From Halorientalis pallida (GTDB lineage: Archaea > Halobacteriota > Halobacteria > Halobacteriales > Haloarculaceae), in the NCBI RefSeq assembly GCF_004118325.1, contig NZ_RDFA01000006.1, forward strand, positions 1 to 64,000: a DNA stretch of 64,000 bases, written 5' to 3'. Both the position numbers and the translations under genes were made by a program. This document shows, piece after piece, positions 1 to 8,793 of the stretch (position 1 is the stretch's first letter; each line of letters opens with the position of its first letter). The notes below the pieces were generated by a model. That model was not told the origin of the DNA. It did not search any database and saw only the letters and a list, made by a program, of their open reading frames with translations.

Positions 1-10
1 TCATACTCAG

Positions 11-45
11 ACCCTCACACGGCACTCGCCGTGTGGGGGTCTTTT
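11..45 (+). terminator. Rho-independent-like hairpin and T run
   Basis: A 13-bp stem (positions 11-23 pairing with 28-40, one T-G pair) closes a 4-nt loop and is followed by CTTTT. It probably ends a gene lying left of the window. Archaeal termination depends mainly on the T run, so the role of the hairpin is inferred. Confidence 0.55.
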
Positions 46-155
46 CATTTCGAACACACTGCGAGCGACGGCTGCCGGTTGCGTTCGAACATTCGGCAAC
101 CCTCCTGCCGTTCAAAGTTCATACCTTTATTTGCCGGTAGCCCCTCGTAGGGTGC

Positions 156-1358
156 ATGTCATTCACTGACGAATCGGGGTTCGCGGAGTCGGAGACACAC
201 CGGATGATGCGGGAGACGGCGCGTGAGGTTGCAAATGGGTACGGCGACGACTACTGGCGGGACGTCGCGGACGGCATGGCGCCGACGGAGTTCTGGGAGG
301 ACTGTGCCGACGCTGGGTTCCTCGGTGTCACGGTGCCCGAAGAGTACGGTGGCGAGGGGATGGGCATCCAGGAGTTGACGACCATCGTGGAGGAGTTGGT
401 GGCTCACGGGAGTATGGGTGCGGAGATGCTGTTCGTGGTGAACGTCGTCTTCGGTGCGGTGACGCTGACGAATCACGGGACAGAGACACAGAAGGAGGAA
501 CTCCTGGAGCCGCTGGTGGACGGGGACCTGAACTTCTGTATGGCGCTGACGGAGCCGAACGCAGGGCACAACGCGCCGAACCTGGACACGTTTGCCGAAG
601 AGCAAGACGACGGGACCTTCCTGATCGACGGGAGCAAGCAGTGGATCAGTGGGGTCGACAAGGCGGACAAGATGCTGTTGGTGGCGCGCACGACGCCCAA
701 AGACGAGGTCCCCAAGCGGACGCAGGGGATCACGCTGTTCTTGGCGGATCCCCACGACGAGAACGTTGAGCGGAGGGAACTGGACGTGGGGATTCCGACA
801 CCGGAAAACCAGTACGAACTCTCTTTCGACGGGTACGAGCTGACGGAGGACGATATCATCGGGACGCGGGACATGGGACTGTACCAGTTGTTCGATACGG
901 TCAATCCCGAGCGGTTGGTCGGCGCGGCGGGCGCGATCGGCGTGGGACGCAACGCGATCGAACGGGCAGTCGAGTACGCGAACGACCGTGTGGTGTTCGA
1001 CGAGCCCATCGGGGCGCACCAGGCGATCCAGCACCCGCTGGCGGACGCGCACTCGAAGGTCGAGGCGGCCAAGCTCCTGGTCCAGAAGGCATCGTGGCTG
1101 ATGGACGAGACGTCGGGGACCGAGGACATGAAGAGGACGGCGGAGGTCTCGAACATGGCGAAACTCCGGGCGTCGGAGGCGGGCCACGAGGCGACGGACG
1201 TGGCGCTCCAGACTCACGGCGGGAACGGATTCAGCCGGGACTACATGATCGTCGAGATGTGGAAGGGGAGCCGACTCGGCACCGTCGCGCCGGGGTCGTC
1301 ACAGATGATGCGAAATCACATCGCCGAGCACACGCTGGGGCTCCCACGCTCGTACTGA
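156..1358 (+). CDS. Acyl-CoA dehydrogenase family protein
   Basis: A 400-residue flavoprotein of the usual acyl-CoA dehydrogenase length (380-400), expected to introduce a trans-2,3 double bond into an acyl-CoA and pass electrons to an electron-transfer flavoprotein in the cytoplasm. An N-terminal helical domain spans about 10-120, the substrate/flavin motif MALTEPNAG lies at 129-137, and the C-terminal QTHGGNGFSRDY motif typical of the family is at about 352-363. A TATA-like CTTTATTT lies about 27 nt before the ATG, which suggests a leaderless transcript. No beta-oxidation partners are adjacent, so the acyl chain length cannot be told from context. Confidence 0.93.
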   Translation: MSFTDESGFAESETHRMMRETAREVANGYGDDYWRDVADGMAPTEFWEDCADAGFLGVTVPEEYGGEGMGIQELTTIVEELVAHGSMGAEMLFVVNVVFGAVTLTNHGTETQKEELLEPLVDGDLNFCMALTEPNAGHNAPNLDTFAEEQDDGTFLIDGSKQWISGVDKADKMLLVARTTPKDEVPKRTQGITLFLADPHDENVERRELDVGIPTPENQYELSFDGYELTEDDIIGTRDMGLYQLFDTVNPERLVGAAGAIGVGRNAIERAVEYANDRVVFDEPIGAHQAIQHPLADAHSKVEAAKLLVQKASWLMDETSGTEDMKRTAEVSNMAKLRASEAGHEATDVALQTHGGNGFSRDYMIVEMWKGSRLGTVAPGSSQMMRNHIAEHTLGLPRSY

Positions 1359-1434
1359 GATCGCTCGGACTGTCTCGTGCCGTCGCACACGAGACCGCTA
1401 CGCTTAAACGCGGTTCTCGATTACTACAGACTGC

Positions 1435-1510
1435 GCCAAGGTGGCAGAGTCTGGCCGAACGCGTCCGCCTGCAGAGCGGATCATCGCCGGTTCAAATCCG
1501 GCCCTTGGCT
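1435..1510 (+). tRNA. tRNA-Cys (GCA)
   Basis: The 7-bp acceptor stem GCCAAGG/CCTTGGC has discriminator T. The anticodon stem TCCGC/GCGGA carries loop CTGCAGA, giving anticodon GCA. The T arm GCCGG-TTCAAAT-CCGGC is complete. CCA is not encoded and no intron is present. A TTAAA-like box lies about 30 nt upstream. Confidence 0.96.
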
Positions 1511-1788
1511 TCTGTGTCGCGAACAGTTCGTGAGCGATCAGAACGACCGTGACACTGCGTCGCGAGCGGCGGAACCGAGTGAGGATCTGGATCACGAGAG
1601 ACGAACGCAGTGGGTCTCCCTCCGGTCCAAATACGATGCCTGGCTCACGTGTCACGCTGATCGTCCCTGGACCGAAAGCGGTCCGACGCGAACCGGAATT
1701 CGGATCGAATCGTCCACCGGTCGTGATATGAACGCACAGGTGAACGTGTGCGCATCCCTTTTGCCGCTCGGGCACGTGAGTGCTTTCC

Positions 1789-2331
1789 ATGGCTGACAGT
1801 GACACCCAAACGAGCACCGAGGAGTTCGAGCCGGCGGTCGAGGGCGAGGTCGCGGAGCCGGACTTCGATCACCTCGCGGGGATCGTCACGGACGGGTTGA
1901 TCGGGGCCGTCGGTGGGTTGGTCGGGACGGCCGCGATGAGCATCGGGCTGTTCGTGGCGTCGTCGCTGGACGCGTTCGACATGTCGTCGTTCGGTATCTT
2001 GGCGGACCTGTCCGGGCTAGACGTGATCTTCCCGGCGAACGCGGTCGCGGTCGGCTTCCTCGTCTTTCTGGGTGGCGGGATGGTCACCTGGCCGCTGCTG
2101 TTCGCCGCGACGGCCGCCTACCTCCCCGGGGAGCGGTTCGCGACGAAGGGGCTTCCATACGGGTTCGTCCTCTGGACGGGGTTCGTGCTGGCGTTCGCAC
2201 AGGGTGTCGGCGGCGGGACGTTCACGCTCGCGCTCTACGCTGTGCTGACACTCGTGAGCCACCTCGCGTACGGCTTCAGCCTCGGCGCGGTCTTCGACTA
2301 CCTCTCGGACCGCCCCGAGACGCTGGTCTGA
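1789..2331 (+). CDS. Haloarchaeal four-helix membrane protein (DUF6789-like)
   Basis: A 180-residue protein with an acidic soluble N-terminus (about 35 residues) and four hydrophobic segments at roughly 43-63, 80-105, 115-145 and 150-172. It resembles small haloarchaeal membrane proteins grouped as DUF6789, some of which sit near respiratory genes; the family name is from memory of the pattern. An in-frame GTG nine bases upstream (1780) is an alternative start; the ATG at 1789 gives the more natural N-terminus. It lies 50 bp before the exported metal-handling set and could serve it, but nothing in the sequence shows that. Confidence 0.8.
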   Translation: MADSDTQTSTEEFEPAVEGEVAEPDFDHLAGIVTDGLIGAVGGLVGTAAMSIGLFVASSLDAFDMSSFGILADLSGLDVIFPANAVAVGFLVFLGGGMVTWPLLFAATAAYLPGERFATKGLPYGFVLWTGFVLAFAQGVGGGTFTLALYAVLTLVSHLAYGFSLGAVFDYLSDRPETLV

Positions 2332-2381
2332 GCGGACGCCGGGGGAACCCCTAACTCCTCGCCGCCCGAACGCAGTGGCGA

Positions 2382-3449
2382 ATGCACAGGCGACGCCTGC
2401 TCGCCCTCCTCGCCGGCAGTGGTGCCGCCGGCTTCGCGGGCTGTAACCGACCGCGAACCGCGGGAACGCCGACCGACGGGAAAGCCGGGGGCCCGACCAC
2501 GTCGACGCCGCCCGGGTCGAGCGACGGGGGCGTGTACGTCCAGTCGTTCGTCGAGCGGATGGGACGGCTGGGGACGGCGACCGCCGGGCCCTACCGGGTG
2601 GCGCTGTTGTACACGGTCCCCCACCGGTTCTGGACGGTGACGAACGATCAGCGATCGCTCGTCCCGAAAGGTAGCGGCGACGGCTACCGTCTCCACCTGA
2701 TGGCGACGGTCTGGGATCCAGAGACGGGGGTCGCGATCCCGGAGACTGGGCTCTCGCTCGAACTCGAACACGACGGGCGGCTCGTCTCGGAGGAAGTCAT
2801 CTACCCGATGCTCTCCCAGCGGATGGGTGTCCACTACGGGGGAAACTTCACGCTCCCGGCCGACGGGGGCTACCGCGCACGGATCGACGTGGGTGCGCCC
2901 TCGATCCGCCGGACCGGCGCGTTCCGCGGACGCTTCGAGGAGCCGGCGACCGCCGAGATCCCGTTCCGATTCACCGGCCGGGACCGCCGCGAAATCGGCA
3001 CCCGCGAGACGCCACAGGCTGGTGAACCCGGGGCCGTCGCGCCGATGGACGCCGCGTTCCCGCTTGGCCGGGCCCCCGAAACCGAGGCCATGCCGGGGAC
3101 GCATCTCGGGACCGCACGGAGCGGCGACGCGGCCTTCGCGGTCGTCCGCCTGGCCGATCCGCCCGCAGGCGTCGCGGGCGACGGGCCGTACCTCGCGGTC
3201 TCGGCCCGGACGCCGTACAACCGACTCCTGGTCCCCGCGATGTCGCTGACGGCGTCGGTCGGCGCGTTCGAGGGCGCTCTCGTCCGGACGCTCGACCCCG
3301 ACCTGGGCTATCACTACGGGGCGACGATCCCCGCGCTCGCCGAGGCCGAGTGGCTCCGTCTTTCGGTCGCGATGCCGCCACAGATCGGCCGTCACGAGGG
3401 CTACGAGCGGGCTTTCCTGACCATGCCGCCGATGGAGCTGTCGATCTGA
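2382..3449 (+). CDS. Tat-type lipoprotein, P19/Tp34-like domain (DUF7350-like)
   Basis: A 355-residue exported protein. The N-terminus has HRRRLL, a hydrophobic stretch and lipobox GFAGC, so it is probably a lipidated protein anchored outside the membrane. The first half resembles the bacterial P19/Tp34 periplasmic iron/copper-binding family: a beta-rich core ending in a PMLSQRMGVHYGGN segment whose Met and His match the metal-binding region of P19. The second half (about 210-355) is a separate beta-rich domain with HTPYN-like and DPDLGYHYGA motifs that is shared with the paralogue at 4440. It is separated by one base from the DUF7282-like gene and reads as the first gene of a four-gene operon. 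Metal binding is inferred from family resemblance. Confidence 0.78.
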   Translation: MHRRRLLALLAGSGAAGFAGCNRPRTAGTPTDGKAGGPTTSTPPGSSDGGVYVQSFVERMGRLGTATAGPYRVALLYTVPHRFWTVTNDQRSLVPKGSGDGYRLHLMATVWDPETGVAIPETGLSLELEHDGRLVSEEVIYPMLSQRMGVHYGGNFTLPADGGYRARIDVGAPSIRRTGAFRGRFEEPATAEIPFRFTGRDRREIGTRETPQAGEPGAVAPMDAAFPLGRAPETEAMPGTHLGTARSGDAAFAVVRLADPPAGVAGDGPYLAVSARTPYNRLLVPAMSLTASVGAFEGALVRTLDPDLGYHYGATIPALAEAEWLRLSVAMPPQIGRHEGYERAFLTMPPMELSI

Positions 3450-3450
3450 G

Positions 3451-4386
3451 ATGCGCACGACCGTCGTCCTCGCCGGCCTGGTCGCCCTCGCCGTCGTGGG
3501 GGCTGGCCTCGTGGTCGCCCACGGGAACCACGCGACGGCGTCCCCGCAGGTGTCGACCGACGGGACCGTCGTCGTCGAGGAGGCCTTCCTCTCGACGGAC
3601 GGGTATCTCGTCTTGCGGGCCGACGACGGCGGTGAGCCGGGGCGGATCGTCGGCGTTCGGCCGCTCGACCGGGGCCGCCACCGCGGCGTCACCGTCCGGG
3701 CCGACGACGCGTTCTGGACGGGGGTTCGCGGAAACGTGACGCTGTGGGCCGTGTTGCACGCGGACGCGGAGGCGGGGAACGACTTCGATCCGGCCGCGGA
3801 CACCATGCTGACCTGGTTCGGCGGTCCGGCCGGTCAGCGACTCGCAGTCGCGCGGGGTGAGCGCCCAGCCTCGGTCGTCACGCGCGGAGCCGGAGCGCTC
3901 GAAAACGGGACGCTCCCGGTCGTCGCGGCGACGCTCCCCGAGGCCGGGTCCCTCGTCGTCCACGCGACGGCGAACGGCACGCTCGGTCGGTCACTCGGAT
4001 CCCGGGCCCTTCCGGCGGGCCGACACACGGGCGTGCGCGTGTCGGTGAACACCAGCGGGCTCGACGAGCGTGCGGTCGTCGCGGTCGCCGTCCACACCGA
4101 CGACGGCGACGGCCGGTTCGAACCGGGCGTCGATCCGGTGGTCCGCGTCGCGGGCGAACCGGTCGCCAGTCGATACGAGCGGGTTCCAGAGGGGCGCGAC
4201 CCGATCCGCGTGAACACGCCGGTACCGACCACCGATTCGGCTGGAGACAGCGAGGCTGCCGACGGGCCGGCCACGACCGACTCGTCCGCGGAAACCTCGG
4301 CGGACGGCGCGGGGCCGGGCGCCTGGGGCGTCGCGCTCGCGGTCGCCGTGATCGCCGCGTGGCTGGCGCGTCGCCAGGGTATGTGA
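3451..4386 (+). CDS. Exported protein with two DUF7282-like domains and a C-terminal membrane anchor
   Basis: A 311-residue protein: signal peptide (1-23, after MRTTVVLAG), two successive beta-sandwich repeats of about 110 residues, each with a V(V/H)...G-R-G pattern and a (D/E)-x-D-x-G-x-F-(D/E) acidic loop that could bind Ca2+ or another cation, then a Thr/Ser/Asp-rich linker (about 250-285) and a hydrophobic C-terminal helix ending in basic ARRQ. Such domains are common in haloarchaeal surface proteins. The gene begins one base after the stop of the upstream P19-like gene and is followed by a second P19-like gene, so a joint role at the cell surface is likely. No enzymatic motif is seen. 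Confidence 0.78.
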   Translation: MRTTVVLAGLVALAVVGAGLVVAHGNHATASPQVSTDGTVVVEEAFLSTDGYLVLRADDGGEPGRIVGVRPLDRGRHRGVTVRADDAFWTGVRGNVTLWAVLHADAEAGNDFDPAADTMLTWFGGPAGQRLAVARGERPASVVTRGAGALENGTLPVVAATLPEAGSLVVHATANGTLGRSLGSRALPAGRHTGVRVSVNTSGLDERAVVAVAVHTDDGDGRFEPGVDPVVRVAGEPVASRYERVPEGRDPIRVNTPVPTTDSAGDSEAADGPATTDSSAETSADGAGPGAWGVALAVAVIAAWLARRQGM

Positions 4387-4439
4387 TCCTGTGTCGTGAA
4401 TCGGAACGGGCTTTTGTATCGCATACCTACCCTCAGGCG

Positions 4440-5486
4440 ATGAACAGACGTGCTGTCCTCCGGGCGGGGGCCGGACTGGTCGGCGCGGGGGTCGTCGGGG
4501 GCTGTCTCCAGACGGAGTCGCGATCCGTCCGGTCGCCGCCGTTGGTCGAGAACCGCCCCGACGCGGTCTACTACCCGACTCACTCCGAGGGGATGGAGAT
4601 GGTCGGGTCGACGACTGCCGGCGAGTACCGGATCGCCGCGATGTACAGCTACCCACACCGGTTCTGGGAGGTCACGGGGTCGGACACCAACCTGAAGAAA
4701 CTCGACGGGAGCACGGCGATGCACTTCATGACCGTCGTCTGGGACCCCGAGACGGAGACGGTCCTGCCCAACGCCAGCTTGACCGTCGAACTCACGAAAG
4801 AGGGGGCGCTGGCCGACCAGACCAACATGTACGCGATGCTGTCCCAGCCGATGGGGTTGCACTACGGCAACAACGTCGAGGGCGACGGCGACGGCACCTA
4901 CATCGCCAGCATCGAAGTTGGGTCGGTACCGGAAGGCCGGGTCCGCCGATCCGGTGACTTCCAGGGCCGGTTCACCGAACCGGCTACTGCCGAGATCGAG
5001 TTCGAGTACAGCGAGAGCACCCGCGACGACCTCCCCTATCAGGAGTACGACGACGCGGGCAAACGCGCCGCCCTGGAGCCGATGGACATGATGGCACCCA
5101 GCGCGACCGTCCCGCCCGAGGGCGAGTTGCCGGGCGAGGTCCACGGGACGGCCACGAGCGGCGACGCTGCGTTCGTCGTCACCGTTCAGGACACGGTGCC
5201 CGCGGGCATCGAGGGCGACGGACAGTATCTGTCGGTGTTCGCACACACGCCGTACAACCGGATGGTCCTGCCGTCGATGACGCTGTCCGGGGCGCTGGCC
5301 GGCGACTCGTTCGCCCTCGAACCGACACTCGACCCCGACCTGGGGTACCACTACGGTGCGGCCGTCTCCGAGGTGGCCGACGACGACACCCTCTCGATCA
5401 CGGTCGACACGCCGCCCCAGCTGACCCGCCACGAGGGGTACGAGATGGCCTTCTTGGAGATGTCCCACATGGAGGTGCAACTCTGA
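4440..5486 (+). CDS. Second P19/Tp34-like lipoprotein (DUF7350-like)
   Basis: A 348-residue paralogue of the protein at 2382. The N-terminal MNRRAVLRAG plus hydrophobic stretch and lipobox VVGGC show a Tat-type lipoprotein. The core carries YSYPHRFWEV, MTVVWDPET and AMLSQPMGLHYGNN, all closely matched in the first copy, which supports tandem duplication around the DUF7282-like gene. The ATG at 4440 is chosen because it gives a proper signal peptide; the frame is open further upstream. The stop codon overlaps the start of the DyP-like gene by one base, indicating translational coupling. A metal-binding role is inferred from P19 resemblance. Confidence 0.78.
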   Translation: MNRRAVLRAGAGLVGAGVVGGCLQTESRSVRSPPLVENRPDAVYYPTHSEGMEMVGSTTAGEYRIAAMYSYPHRFWEVTGSDTNLKKLDGSTAMHFMTVVWDPETETVLPNASLTVELTKEGALADQTNMYAMLSQPMGLHYGNNVEGDGDGTYIASIEVGSVPEGRVRRSGDFQGRFTEPATAEIEFEYSESTRDDLPYQEYDDAGKRAALEPMDMMAPSATVPPEGELPGEVHGTATSGDAAFVVTVQDTVPAGIEGDGQYLSVFAHTPYNRMVLPSMTLSGALAGDSFALEPTLDPDLGYHYGAAVSEVADDDTLSITVDTPPQLTRHEGYEMAFLEMSHMEVQL

Positions 5487-6793
5487 TGGACCTCGACGAA
5501 TCGCTGCCCCGCCGGCGATTCATGAAAGCCGCCGTCGCGGTGGGCGGTGCCAGCGCCCTGAGCGCCTGCCTCGGGCGGGCACCGCGGGCCGGTGAACCGG
5601 TCCCCGAAGGTGTCTCCGATCCCTCGGAACTGCCCCAGCGTCAGCACGCCTGGAACGATCGCGTGCGCGTGGATGGGGACGGGAACGTCCACCTGCCCCG
5701 CCACCAGGCGTTTCTCTACCTGACTCTCGACGGCGACGGGCCGCCCGGCGACGAGGCCCGCGAAACCGTCGAGACGGCGCTGGGAACGCTCGATCGTGCC
5801 TACGAGCGGAGCAACGAGGGGCTGATCTACTCGCTCGCGTACTCGCCGTCGTACTTCGATCGCTTCGGCGATCCTCTGCCCGACAGCGTGGACCTGCCCG
5901 AACCCCGGCGGCTCTCGGGCTTCGAGAACCCCGAGTTCGACACGCAGGACGCCCTGCTCCACCTTGCCAGCGACCGCGGGGACGTAGTGCTCGAAGTCGA
6001 GGAAGCCATGTTCGGCGACCGGAGCGAGGCCAACGGGATCGCCGTCGATGCGACACTGGGCGACGTGCTGATCGTCGACGACCGCCGAACGGGCTTCATC
6101 GGCGCGGGGATGCCGGCCGAGCGACAGGCCCAGGGTGGCGAGCCGATCAGCGGCATCCCCGACTCCTTGCCGGTCCCCGACCGGTCGCCGCTGTTCATGG
6201 GCTTCGAGGCCGGCTTTTCGGGGAATCAGGCCACCGAGGACTACGTCACGATCCGGGAGGGTCCCTTCGCCGACGGGACGACCAAACACGTCGCCAACCT
6301 CCGCCAGCGACTGGGCGACTGGTACGACGAACAGAGCTTCGAGGAGCGGGTCATGGAGATGTTCAGCCCCGGCCACGCCGAGCAGGGCCTCGTCGAGGGC
6401 GTCGGTGACAACCTCGGTGCCGACAGCGGCATCGACGCGTTCCTCGATCCGGAGACCATCGAACAGTCCATCGAGGAACACGGCCGGGTCGGCCACGCAC
6501 AGAAGGCCGCCCGCGCCAACCGTGACGCGGACGGCAACGTCCGCATCCTCCGGCGACACGTCGAGTCGACCGACGACGACCTCGCCAGCCTCCACTTCCC
6601 GTCGCTCCAGCGCCGACTCTCCACCTTCGAGGACGTCCGCGAGGCGATGAACGGCGACGACCTCACCGACAACCCGGCGATCCGCCAGCGGGTCAACAAC
6701 GGTATCCTCGAGTACATCTTCGTCCAGCACCGCGGGAACTTCCTGGTGCCGCCGCGCCGCCACCGCGCGCTCCCGACGCCGCGACCCGCCTGA
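5486..6793 (+). CDS. Tat-exported DyP/EfeB-like peroxidase homologue (DUF7405-like)
   Basis: A 435-residue protein with Tat signal PRRRFMKAA and lipobox-like SAC near residue 24. The fold pattern follows DyP-type haem peroxidases such as EfeB: FMGFEAG where EfeB has the GxxDG motif, DGTTKHVANLRQRLGDW, then GHAQKAAR (where EfeB has SHIRxANPR with the proximal haem His), and VRILRRH matching the LILRRG strand. The proximal His appears kept, but the distal Asp of GxxDG is replaced by Ala, so peroxidase activity may be weak or lost. It ends the P19-DUF7282-P19 operon, an arrangement reminiscent of EfeOB/FetP iron systems but lacking an FTR1-type permease here. Alignment is by eye. Confidence 0.7.
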   Translation: MDLDESLPRRRFMKAAVAVGGASALSACLGRAPRAGEPVPEGVSDPSELPQRQHAWNDRVRVDGDGNVHLPRHQAFLYLTLDGDGPPGDEARETVETALGTLDRAYERSNEGLIYSLAYSPSYFDRFGDPLPDSVDLPEPRRLSGFENPEFDTQDALLHLASDRGDVVLEVEEAMFGDRSEANGIAVDATLGDVLIVDDRRTGFIGAGMPAERQAQGGEPISGIPDSLPVPDRSPLFMGFEAGFSGNQATEDYVTIREGPFADGTTKHVANLRQRLGDWYDEQSFEERVMEMFSPGHAEQGLVEGVGDNLGADSGIDAFLDPETIEQSIEEHGRVGHAQKAARANRDADGNVRILRRHVESTDDDLASLHFPSLQRRLSTFEDVREAMNGDDLTDNPAIRQRVNNGILEYIFVQHRGNFLVPPRRHRALPTPRPA

Positions 6794-6891
6794 TTCGGTC
6801 GTCACGTACCCGCTCTTTCGGGCCGCCTTCGTGCGGAGTGGTAACACTGCCTTCGTGCGGTTTAGGGTCGTCCAGCCCTTATGGAGTAGTA

Positions 6892-7143
6892 ATGCGGAAA
6901 GACGAATTCCTGCACCTCCACCAGTTGCTCGCCGTGACACAGCGGACGCTGGCGGCGCGGGGCGTGAGCGAGACGGATGTGGACGCGGTCGCGGAGACGG
7001 TGTCGCCGATGGCGGCCCACGCATCGAAGGCGGACCACGAACGGGCCGTGATGGCGCTGGCGTCGACGCTGGCGGCAGCGACGGCCGACGAGTCAGGCGC
7101 GGAACAGGACGAGCGTGACCGGGCGCGACAGGCGCCGAAGTGA
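6892..7143 (+). CDS. UPF0058 family protein
   Basis: An 83-residue protein beginning MRKDEFLHLHQLL, the signature opening of the haloarchaeal UPF0058 family, followed by a predicted helical bundle and a charged tail. Function is unknown. The ATG at 6892 is chosen to match the family; the frame is open 54 bases further upstream. A TTTAGG box lies about 30 nt upstream. Confidence 0.85.
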   Translation: MRKDEFLHLHQLLAVTQRTLAARGVSETDVDAVAETVSPMAAHASKADHERAVMALASTLAAATADESGAEQDERDRARQAPK

Positions 7144-7214
7144 CCGGAACCGGCCGGTAGCGGTCGCGCTGGCGAAAAGTAACGATTAAAGGCCGTCCTC
7201 ACAAGCTTCGAAGT

Positions 7215-8036
7215 ATGCAACGACGAGCCGCGGCGATATACTTCGTTCTCTTCCTCGCCATCGGGGCGGGGTCGTTCGGCTATATCACCGTCGTCGACGC
7301 CCAGAAACCTGCGATCGACGTGCAGGGGCAGGAGCTGACGGCCGACGACACACTCAGAATCGGCGACCGGGTCTACATCGCTTCCGTCTCGGAAGGGAGC
7401 GGTGAACTCGCGTGGACCAACCAGTCCGCGCAGGCAACCGCGTCGCTGGAGAACAACTCCACGACTGCCTACAACAACGAGTCGTGGACGGTCCGCATCG
7501 AGAACCGCACCGACGTCTCCGAGTTCGATCTCCGCCAGCAACTCGACGCCAGCGGCATCCTCGCCAACGACTCGGCGGTCGAGAACGAGACCGTCACCGT
7601 CGACGGCGAACGTCAGGTCGTCTACCGCGAGAACCAGACCCTCGAACCGCTCGACGAGTACCTCCCCGCGCCCGAGACGCGGACCTTCGCCGTCGGTAAC
7701 ACCTTCGAGTACGTCCCCGAAGAAGGCGGCCCGGTCAACGCCAGCGTCACGAACGTGACCACGTCCGCGGTCGAACTCACCTGGACCTCCCCGCAGGAGA
7801 ACACCGTCTCGCTCTCCGAGGGCGGGAACGTCACCCTCGGCGGGACGCAGTACATCGTCCACTTCCCGAACAACGACACGGCGATCCTCTCGGAGAACGT
7901 CGATGGCTACCTCGAAGACGCCGAGCGTCAGGACTACTTCACCGAGCGGAAGAACGGCCTCTGGGGCGTCACCATCGTCAGCTTCAGCGCCGCCGTCATC
8001 CTCCTCGGCGCGGCGTACCTCCCGGTCAAGGACTAG
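7215..8036 (+). CDS. Haloarchaeal membrane-anchored extracellular protein, unknown function
   Basis: A 273-residue protein with an N-terminal hydrophobic helix (about 7-25), a large outside domain rich in Asn-x-Ser/Thr sites (NQS, NNS, NRT, NQT, NVT and others, so probably N-glycosylated) and a second helix near the C-terminus (about 245-268). The domain is beta-rich and has no catalytic motif that I recognise. A TATA-like AACGATTAAAGG lies about 30 nt before the ATG. Not obviously in an operon with its neighbours. Confidence 0.72.
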   Translation: MQRRAAAIYFVLFLAIGAGSFGYITVVDAQKPAIDVQGQELTADDTLRIGDRVYIASVSEGSGELAWTNQSAQATASLENNSTTAYNNESWTVRIENRTDVSEFDLRQQLDASGILANDSAVENETVTVDGERQVVYRENQTLEPLDEYLPAPETRTFAVGNTFEYVPEEGGPVNASVTNVTTSAVELTWTSPQENTVSLSEGGNVTLGGTQYIVHFPNNDTAILSENVDGYLEDAERQDYFTERKNGLWGVTIVSFSAAVILLGAAYLPVKD

Positions 8037-8126
8037 TTCCGCCGCTGCGATTTCGTGTTTTCAAGAACGGTTCGCCGCCGATCCGCAGGATTTCGACCGT
8101 CGTCTTGCCGTCTCGCCGCGCCTCGA

Positions 8127-8333
8127 TCAGGCCGGGCCCGCGTCCGTCCGCGAGAGCCAGCCCAGCCCCACGCCGACACCGATCGCCAACAGCCCGCCGA
8201 GGGCTTTCATGCCACCGACGGCCCCGCCGAGCGTCGTCCAGGGCGTCCCCGCGATGGTTCCCAACCCCGCGAGTACCAGGAACGCCCCCGTCAGCAGTCC
8301 CAGCAGTTCCAGTCTGTCACTGAAGCCTATCAT
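8127..8333 (-). CDS. Small two-helix membrane protein
   Basis: A 68-residue protein with two Gly-rich transmembrane helices (about 9-28 and 40-60) joined by a short loop. Similar small proteins occur across haloarchaea (possibly DUF8123); function unknown. It is convergent with the gene ending at 8036. Confidence 0.65.
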   Translation of the reverse strand: MIGFSDRLELLGLLTGAFLVLAGLGTIAGTPWTTLGGAVGGMKALGGLLAIGVGVGLGWLSRTDAGPA

Positions 8334-8520
8334 ATGCCCCCCTTCTCTGTCACCCCCGTAAAGTCCCCGGTCTCGTTTCGATTCGCCAATCGGTCCGAAA
8401 CACGGGGCGGCAGGGAGTTGACCACGCGCAGACGTGCTCGCTTCGCTGCGCGCGACTGTTCTATTTCAATCCCTCCGGCGGCGTTCACCAGCGGCTCGCG
8501 GGTTGCGAGCCGCAGGGTTC
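8334..8520. other. Non-coding stretch, no gene seen
   Basis: It holds the upstream region of the small membrane gene (leftward) and GC-rich sequence with several short inverted repeats leading into the 136-bp tandem units. I see no supported gene in it. Confidence 0.6.
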
Positions 8521-8792
8521 ACGGGCCGGGAGGGAGTCGAACCGGAGACAGAGGGTCCTGCTCGTCGCTTCGCTCCTGTGCGGGCTGCCACTGGCAGGGC
8601 TCAACTCCTTCCTGCCGGTTCACTCACCGCGTCGCTATCGCTCTGCGGTTCATTCCACGGGCCGGGAGGGAGTTGAACCGGAGACAGAGGGTCCTGCTCG
8701 TCGCTTCGCTCCTGTGCGGGCTGCCACTGGCAGGGCTCAACTCCTTCCTGCCGGTTCACTCACCGCGTCGCTATCGCTCTGCGGTTCATTCC
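8521..8792. repeat. Two 136-bp tandem repeats, each starting with a copy of the tRNA-Lys 3' end
   Basis: Units 8521-8656 and 8657-8792 appear identical except for one base (8538 region: GTCGAACC against GTTGAACC). Each unit opens with ACGGGCCGGGAGGGAGT-GAACC, the same sequence as the 3' end and T arm of the tRNA-Lys gene at 8793-8815. The remainder of the unit is GC-rich and non-coding. The pattern fits repeated integration or duplication at the tRNA 3' end, where site-specific integrases act; no integrase gene is nearby. Confidence 0.9.
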
Positions 8793-8793
8793 A

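Noticed and set aside
1404-1817. Minus-strand frame of 137 codons over tRNA-Cys
   Set aside because: It runs through a complete tRNA gene and into the promoter of the next gene.
2298-3806. Long minus-strand frames opposite the P19-like and DUF7282-like genes
   Set aside because: Arg/Pro-rich translation without signal or motif, opposite well supported exported proteins.
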